DNA of 9,711 bases from NCBI GenBank assembly GCA_031257795.1, contig JAIRNW010000068.1, positions 1 to 9,711 of the forward strand, in the 5' to 3' direction. The notes beneath the pieces are model-generated. The model searched no databases. It was not told the origin of the DNA and saw only the letters and a list, made by a program, of their open reading frames with translations. Positions 6,190 through 9,711 of this stretch are shown here, piece by piece. The DNA is from Holosporales bacterium. Its GTDB lineage: Bacteria; Pseudomonadota; Alphaproteobacteria; BNTO01. Within the stretch, counting starts at the first letter, position 1. The number at the start of each line of letters is the position of its first letter. Both the position numbers and the translations under genes were made by a program.

Positions 6190-7239
6190 ATGGCTTGCTT
6201 AATTTTAGGACTAGAAACAAGCTGTGATGAAACAGCCGCTGCCGTTGTTAGCGACGCGGGGGATTGGCTAGACAGGCTGAAATCCAACGTCGTCTATTCC
6301 CAAATCAACGAACACCAAGACTTTGGCGGGGTAGTCCCAGAGCTGGCGGCTAGGGCGCACCTGGAGTTTCTTTTCCCCGTCATACGCAAAGCTTTGCATA
6401 ATGTGGCGCATCTCCACGAGATCAGCGCATTCGCTGCAACGTGCGGACCCGGTCTGATCGGAGGACTTTTGGTTGGGGCCACGGCATGCAAGGCGTTGGC
6501 CGTCATCAATCAAAAACCCTTCATCGCCGTCAATCACTTGGCCGCCCATGCGCAGGTTTGCCGTTTGACGCAAGAAGTGCCTTTCCCTTTTTTGCTATTG
6601 CTTGTGTCGGGGGGGCACTGCCAGTTTCTGGAAGTGCGCGGGCTCAAGGAATATAAATTATTAGGAGCAACGCTGGACGACTCGGCTGGAGAAGTTTTTG
6701 ACAAAATTGCCAGGCTTTTGGAAATTGACGGAGGTGGGCGAGGAATCGAAAAAATGGCGGAGACTGGCGATCAAAGACGATTTGCTGTTTCTTCCCCGCT
6801 CAAGGACCGTAACAACTGTGATATGTCATTTTCCGGAATGAAAACTGCTTTCAAAATCCTGATCCAAGAAAAACAACCTCTCTCTCAACAAGACAAAAGC
6901 GACTTCGCCGCTTGCTTACAAAACAGCATTACACACACTCTTGCTGAAAAAACAAAGTGGGCCATCAAAATGGCGGCCTCCGATGTACGGTGCAGTGGGA
7001 TTTTTGTGATGGCGGGGGGAGTGGCGGCGAACAAAAAAATAAGAGAGGCGATTCAAAACGTGTGCAACGCGAATGCTTTCACATTGGTTTGTCCGCCAAC
7101 ACAATTTTGCACGGACAACGCGGCGATGGTTGCCTGGCTTGGTCTTGAAATGTACAAAGCTGGAGCAAGCGACAGCATCTCATTCGAACAAAGGCCTCGT
7201 TGGCCTCTTGAAACGTTATCCTTATTGCAAAAATTCTGA
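6190..7239 (+). CDS. tsaD: tRNA N6-threonylcarbamoyladenosine transferase TsaD
   Basis: TsaD transfers the threonylcarbamoyl group from TC-AMP to A37 of ANN-decoding tRNAs, working with TsaB and TsaE (not in this window). The 349 residues match the family's usual length. Seen: ILGLETSCDETAAAVV (5-20), HQDFGGVVPELAARAHLE (42-59), the metal-binding HxxxH as NHLAAHA (His116, His120), LLVSGGHC (138-144), DDSAGEVFDKIARLL, the nucleotide-site run FVMAGGVAANKKIRE, and CTDNAAMVAWLG near the end, closing with QRPRWPLE. The last codons TTATTGCAAAAATTCTGA resemble a repeat at 9522-9544, so the final six residues and stop may be repeat-derived. ATG 6190 is preceded by AAAGGG at short spacing, directly after a palindromic leader. 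Identification is firm. Confidence 0.97.
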   Translation: MACLILGLETSCDETAAAVVSDAGDWLDRLKSNVVYSQINEHQDFGGVVPELAARAHLEFLFPVIRKALHNVAHLHEISAFAATCGPGLIGGLLVGATACKALAVINQKPFIAVNHLAAHAQVCRLTQEVPFPFLLLLVSGGHCQFLEVRGLKEYKLLGATLDDSAGEVFDKIARLLEIDGGGRGIEKMAETGDQRRFAVSSPLKDRNNCDMSFSGMKTAFKILIQEKQPLSQQDKSDFAACLQNSITHTLAEKTKWAIKMAASDVRCSGIFVMAGGVAANKKIREAIQNVCNANAFTLVCPPTQFCTDNAAMVAWLGLEMYKAGASDSISFEQRPRWPLETLSLLQKF

Positions 7240-7313
7240 AATCGATCTTCGAGTTTGTCGAACGGCGTCCCAACAAAGTCTGCATTTTTAACTTCTTTGT
7301 GATTTGTTTGACA

Positions 7314-7329
7314 TGTTTCACGTGAAACA
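7314..7329. promoter_or_regulatory. parS: parS centromere site bound by ParB
   Basis: TGTTTCACGTGAAACA is a perfect 16-bp palindrome identical to the widely conserved chromosomal parS consensus. ParB loads here and spreads, with ParA moving the origin region to the cell pole. It lies in the gap between tsaD and the convergent lipoprotein gene. No parA, parB or rsmG is in the window. In Alphaproteobacteria parS sites cluster near the replication origin. Confidence 0.93.
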
Positions 7330-7383
7330 CGAATGGTTAAAAAAACGTAAAAATACAAATGAAAAATATGTGCCTAATTATTG

Positions 7384-7857
7384 TTATATGCTTCGAGCCT
7401 GGGAAAACTTCCCTATATTCCTGAATGCTTCTTGCAATAATGTTGTTTTACACCCAGATACTTTTGTTGCTTCCTTGCAAATTTCTACGTAATTCTCTTT
7501 TGTGATTTCTTCTTTCTTGATAACAACCCCGCGCTTGTTAAATGTTATAGCAACATTCCTATATGAGCACGGCTTCCTTTCCTGAACAGGAGCCTCCCAA
7601 AGCGTGTGTTGTATATAGTACCACCGCTCGGTTCCGACAGATGAAGTATTTCCTTTATAATTACAATCAAAGATTGATGTTGTCGACGGTGGGCCGTATT
7701 TCTTCAAAATTGTATCTTTCGTATCGACCAGCTCAACTATATCAGCAAGCTTGATGGCTCCTACCATCCCCCCCCTAACAACCAAAGTTGAGGAACAGCC
7801 ACAAAGGAGTAAGCCGAACAAAACGAACCCACAAACTTTCGGTGGCTGAGTATACAT
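7384..7857 (-). CDS. BamE/SmpA-like small outer-membrane lipoprotein
   Basis: The predicted protein has 157 residues. A signal peptide ends in the lipobox LCGC (18-21), with Ser at +2, which fits transport to the outer membrane. The mature part resembles the BamE (SmpA/OmlA) fold: a helix with DIVELVDTKDTILKKYGPPS (39-58), where the family has a conserved LG-P-S turn, then ERWYYIQHTLWE (77-88) and YRNVAITFNKRGVVIKKE (99-116), the usual strand and return strand. BamE helps stabilise the BAM complex that inserts beta-barrel proteins. It has several extra cysteines (64, 97 and near the end). A good ribosome site (GAGGGGAAGG) precedes the ATG. It lies 32 nt after hfq on the same strand and is probably cotranscribed. 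The first codons resemble a repeat arm. Family call by pattern; other small lipoproteins share this fold. Confidence 0.62.
   Translation of the reverse strand: MYTQPPKVCGFVLFGLLLCGCSSTLVVRGGMVGAIKLADIVELVDTKDTILKKYGPPSTTSIFDCNYKGNTSSVGTERWYYIQHTLWEAPVQERKPCSYRNVAITFNKRGVVIKKEEITKENYVEICKEATKVSGCKTTLLQEAFRNIGKFSQARSI
7825..7857 (-). repeat. Diverged family B arm at the lipoprotein start
   Basis: On the minus strand ACTCAGCCACCGAAAGTTTG continues with TGGGTTCGT, parallel to CAGTCACAAAAAGTTTGCGAG TTCGT at the start of the DUF4139-like gene; the encoded KVCGFV matches KVCEFV in the same frame. A related GGTATGTACTCAGTCACGAA is on the minus strand at 8269-8288. The similarity is short and could partly be chance. 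Confidence 0.45.
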
Positions 7858-7889
7858 ACCTTCCCCTCTCGAAATAATCTGAAAAGCAA

Positions 7890-8108
7890 TTACTCTTGCG
7901 GAATAATCGTAGAAATCGCGTGTTTATACAACAACTGGACGAACTGATCTTTTTTCAAAATAACAGCAACATCATCGAAGCTATCGACAACCCCCTGCAA
8001 TTTAACTCCATTAATAAGAAAGACAGTAACCTGCGATTTGTTGTTAACCAAATTATTCAAAAATTTCTCGTAAACACGTTTTTCTTCAGACATACGCGAA
8101 CACCACAT
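7890..8108 (-). CDS. hfq: RNA chaperone Hfq
   Basis: Hfq forms a hexamer that pairs small RNAs with target mRNAs. The core is textbook: Sm1 in VTVFLINGVKLQGVVDSFD followed by DVAVILKK, and Sm2 in YKHAISTIIP, ending almost at once, so there is no long C-terminal tail; short tails are usual in Alphaproteobacteria. Three starts are possible: TTG 8123, ATG 8108 and ATG 8093 (MSEEKRVYEKFL). I choose 8108 (72 residues) because GAGGTG lies 7 nt before it; 8093 gives a more typical N-terminus but has a poorer ribosome site. The BamE-like lipoprotein follows 32 nt downstream; the common partner hflX is not here. Upstream lies a repeat mosaic. A TATGAT at about 8138-8143 (minus strand) could be a -10 box, but no clear -35 accompanies it. 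Confidence 0.96.
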   Translation of the reverse strand: MWCSRMSEEKRVYEKFLNNLVNNKSQVTVFLINGVKLQGVVDSFDDVAVILKKDQFVQLLYKHAISTIIPQE

Positions 8109-8115
8109 CTCTATA

Positions 8116-8121
8116 CACCTC
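8116..8121 (-). promoter_or_regulatory. Ribosome binding site choosing the hfq start
   Basis: GAGGTG on the minus strand stands 7 nt before ATG 8108. The other in-frame ATG (8093) has only GGTG/GTTCG upstream, so this site favours the 72-residue Hfq. Confidence 0.5.
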
Positions 8122-8160
8122 AATTTGGAACGCTAACACACATCATAACCGAATAAAACA

Positions 8161-8460
8161 AAAAACACCCTTGTGCTCAGACACAAAAAGCCCGTAGGTT
8201 CGTCTCTTCAATGCCCGAATGCTCACGTAGCACAAGTACGCTGCGCTTCGAGGCTTCTGCCTACGACTCTCTTCGTGACTGAGTACATACCCGGCAACAA
8301 AAAGCCAGCGGGTTCGCCGAGTCGACGCCACAACAAGTCTGTGATTTTGCTGGGAGTCCTACGTTGCTCGACTTGTAAAATTCAGCCCCCCGAACGGCTC
8401 CTCCACCAAACTCTTTTGGCAACCGGGAGTGAGTATACCAAATCACAAAAAAATTGCGAG
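8161..8460. repeat. Mosaic of diverged palindromic repeats upstream of hfq
   Basis: This 300-bp gap has no convincing gene. It contains: a small hairpin TTGTG-ctcaga-CACAA (8171-8186); CGTAGG (8193-8198) mirrored by CCTACG (8270-8275) around GAATGCTCACGTA (8217-8229), which is identical to 5521-5533 of family A, followed by GTACGC and CTTCG as there; a CCCGGC / GCCAGCGGG inverted pair (8290-8312); a block 8326-8348 related to 7266-7289 after tsaD (CAACAAGTCTG against CAACAAAGTCTG); and GAACGGCTCC with GGGAGTGAGTATACC near the end. It reads as several old copies, one beside the other. Confidence 0.65.
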
Positions 8461-8546
8461 TTTATTTAAAAACTCAACACCCCACGATTCCAAAAATCTC
8501 TGATTTATTCGTCCGCCTTTATTCAGCGTGATTTATTAAGAACCAG

Positions 8547-8574
8547 TTGACATAAGATTTAGATTGAGTATTTT
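8547..8574 (+). promoter_or_regulatory. Probable uppP promoter
   Basis: A perfect TTGACA (8547-8552) is followed after 16 nt by TATTTT (8569-8574), giving a transcript start near 8581, about 40 nt before the uppP ATG. The surrounding AACCAGTTGACATAA recurs at 5451-5465 with one change. Confidence 0.55.
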
Positions 8575-8590
8575 CAGGAGAAACGGAGCG

Positions 8591-8650
8591 ATGAATAATT
8601 TTGCTGCTGAGACACGTAGGGTATGGAACTACACATTATTCCACTATTAG
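8591..8650 (+). CDS. Possible 19-codon leader ORF overlapping the uppP start
   Basis: ATG 8591 sits 10 nt after AGGAG (8576-8580) and opens a 19-residue frame, MNNFAAETRRVWNYTLFHY, ending in TAG at 8648-8650. It overlaps the first 28 nt of uppP in another frame. The uppP ATG at 8623 has only a weak AGG two bases upstream, so translation of this ORF might feed uppP. The peptide shows no family, and the ORF may be fortuitous. Confidence 0.25.
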   Translation: MNNFAAETRRVWNYTLFHY

Positions 8651-9513
8651 TGCAAAGTATCACGGAGTGTCTGCCGGTTAGCTCTTCTGCTCATATACTG
8701 GTGTTAGAGGCTTTTTCCCCACTTTGTCTCTCCAATTGTTTGCAAGAGGCTCTCTTCCACTTGATCCCACTTTGCAGCTTTGTCGTGGTTTTTTGGAGCG
8801 AGTTTTGGCAGTTGTTACTTGGTTGCTTGCGTATAGTGAAGTGTTGTTGGAGCCCCAACCATAACGATACACAAACACTGATCGTAGTCAGAAACATTAT
8901 CTTAGCGAACGTCCCCCTCTTTATTGCGGGTGTGGTGTTGCACTTTTTCCCTTACACCATCACACATAAAAAGCTTATAACCTCTTTGAATTTAATTATT
9001 TTTGGTTTTCTTTTGCGATTTGCGGATATGTGGTGGAATTGCGGACATGAGGCTCTCGGCAAAAGCCCTGGCATTAGCGCGGGAAAAACTATGCGCGAGC
9101 TCACTCCACTAAACGCCTCCATTATCGGTCTTGCGCAGGTTCTCGCTTTTTTCCCAGGAGTGAGTCGCATGGGGATTTGCATAACGATGGCGAGGTTTTT
9201 TAAATTGGGCAGGGTGGACGCTTTGCGATTGGCTTGCTTGACTGGCATGCCAGTGTTGGTATACGAGGCAGGGAAAAATCTATTGAATGCGTTTTGTGGC
9301 GCAGAGTGCACGGAAAAGGTTGCGTACATCGAGTCATGCGTTGTGTCCGGCCATGACGTGGTGAACTATTTGTTCGTAGCGTTGTTGATGATTTTAAGCT
9401 GCGGAACGCTGAAACTGCTGAAGACGTACGTTTCGAGATATTCTTTCAGCGCGATTGCTGTATTCCGTATATTGTTGGGTGGTATTCTATTTATTCTAGC
9501 GCTTATAAAATAG
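8623..9513 (+). CDS. uppP: Undecaprenyl-diphosphate phosphatase UppP (BacA family)
   Basis: UppP removes a phosphate from undecaprenyl diphosphate at the membrane, recycling the lipid carrier for peptidoglycan and related polymers; extra copies give bacitracin tolerance. The 296 residues are mostly membrane helices. The two active-site motifs are visible: (E/Q)xxxE with its tail in LVQSITECLPVSSSAH (Gln11, Glu15, His24), and PGVSRMG (178-184, Arg182), continuing ICITMARFFKLGR. The family usually has PGTSRSG, so Thr and the second Ser are replaced by Val and Met. The protein is longer than the usual 265-275 residues, with extra length in the 72-85 and 222-245 loops, and is cysteine-rich; it is a divergent member. 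An in-frame stop at 8617-8619 fixes the start at ATG 8623. It is not adjacent to other cell-wall genes. Confidence 0.9.
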   Translation: MELHIIPLLVQSITECLPVSSSAHILVLEAFSPLCLSNCLQEALFHLIPLCSFVVVFWSEFWQLLLGCLRIVKCCWSPNHNDTQTLIVVRNIILANVPLFIAGVVLHFFPYTITHKKLITSLNLIIFGFLLRFADMWWNCGHEALGKSPGISAGKTMRELTPLNASIIGLAQVLAFFPGVSRMGICITMARFFKLGRVDALRLACLTGMPVLVYEAGKNLLNAFCGAECTEKVAYIESCVVSGHDVVNYLFVALLMILSCGTLKLLKTYVSRYSFSAIAVFRILLGGILFILALIK

Positions 9514-9521
9514 ACATTAAC

Positions 9522-9610
9522 CCTGTTGCAAAAGTTCTCAGAGGTTGTTTTTTGGTGCGTCGCTTCGGTGCTTGAATGCTCGCGTACGTTTGAGCCCTAA
9601 CTCCGCCTAG
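9522..9610 (+). repeat. Diverged family A half-element downstream of uppP
   Basis: Bases 9548-9594 align with 5495-5541 of the complete element: GGTGCGTCGCTTCGGTGCTT against GGTACGTCGATCCGGTGCTC, then GAATGCTCGCGTACG against GAATGCTCACGTACA. It is preceded by CCTGTTGCAAAAGTTCTCAG (9522-9541), resembling the tsaD 3' end at 7220-7240. CTGTTGCAAA also occurs at the ends of some insertion sequences, but no transposase is present. Confidence 0.6.
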
Positions 9611-9692
9611 AATTACCCCATTTTTGAAAAAAACTAGTCAGAAAGTGGCATATTTCTTCGTTTTAGTTCTTGATTTTTGTCCTAAAATAGAC

Positions 9693-9706
9693 TACCTAAT
9701 TAGGTA
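9693..9706. promoter_or_regulatory. 14-bp perfect palindrome, possible operator
   Basis: TACCTAATTAGGTA is its own reverse complement. A plausible -35 box TTGATT (9670-9675) lies 17 nt before TACCTA (9693-9698), so the palindrome would overlap a -10 box, as many repressor sites do. The gene it might control lies beyond the right edge. Chance is not excluded in this AT-rich end. Confidence 0.3.
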
Positions 9707-9711
9707 ATAGG

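Noticed and set aside
6030..6287. Minus-strand ORF beginning inside tsaD and crossing the tsaD leader
   Set aside because: It is composed of tsaD antisense and the family B palindrome; no protein family, no start signal.
7079..7330. Minus-strand ORF beginning MFHVKHVKQ
   Set aside because: Also generated by the parS palindrome, and the body is antisense to the firmly identified tsaD.
7304..7492. ORF starting MFDMFHVKHEW, reminiscent of an RsmG N-terminus
   Set aside because: The FHVKH peptide is simply the translation of parS; the rest has no RsmG motifs and overlaps the better supported BamE-like lipoprotein on the other strand.
8161..8460. CRISPR array
   Set aside because: The repeats are diverged, palindromic and irregularly spaced, without constant-length spacers or cas genes.
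8143..8469. Several 60-98 codon ORFs on both strands upstream of hfq
   Set aside because: They translate the palindromic repeats, have biased Arg/Ser/Cys composition and no recognisable domain.
9522..9541. Insertion-sequence terminus (CTGTTGCAAA motif)
   Set aside because: Only a short motif match; no transposase, no paired inverted end and no target duplication in the window.

Overview
This 9.7 kb window looks like chromosome from an alphaproteobacterium, most likely a host-associated one with a reduced genome. The evidence is a meso-diaminopimelate-type MurE, an Hfq with the usual Sm motifs, a perfect ParB-binding parS site, moderate GC content, several divergent lipoproteins, and many short palindromic repeats. 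The repeats recall, in style only, the palindromic elements of Rickettsia. I cannot name the genus; the order Holosporales or Rickettsiales is a guess.

Layout, left to right. Positions 1-1449 (+) hold murE, open to the left edge; its first 38 codons are a copy of a palindromic repeat read in frame. A short convergent gap with repeat debris and a plus-strand terminator follows. Positions 1568-5143 (-) hold a compact four-gene operon: an amino-acid-type ABC transporter (binding lipoprotein, permease, ATPase), then, overlapping by 1 nt, an exported DUF4139-like protein. Positions 5168-5841 are mainly non-coding and contain a complete 145-bp palindrome plus a second one beside it. Positions 5842-6033 (+) encode a small secreted acidic protein. 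Positions 6190-7239 (+) hold tsaD, preceded by another palindrome and followed by parS at 7314-7329. Positions 7384-8108 (-) hold a BamE-like lipoprotein downstream of hfq. Positions 8161-8460 are a mosaic of decayed palindromic repeats. Positions 8623-9513 (+) hold uppP, followed by one more diverged repeat and a 14-bp perfect palindrome at the right edge.

The protein-coding content is largely housekeeping: peptidoglycan precursor synthesis (MurE) and lipid-carrier recycling (UppP), tRNA t6A modification (TsaD), small-RNA control (Hfq), outer-membrane assembly (BamE-like) and amino-acid uptake. parS suggests that the segment lies in the origin-proximal part of the chromosome.

The unusual signal is the repeats. 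At least two palindromic families are interspersed, and they touch coding sequence repeatedly. One is read through in frame at the 5' side of murE, and related sequence supplies the murE stop codon. A second family supplies the start codon and first residues of the DUF4139-like gene, apparently also of the BamE-like lipoprotein, and forms the tsaD leader. This looks like ongoing domestication of small mobile palindromes as gene ends.
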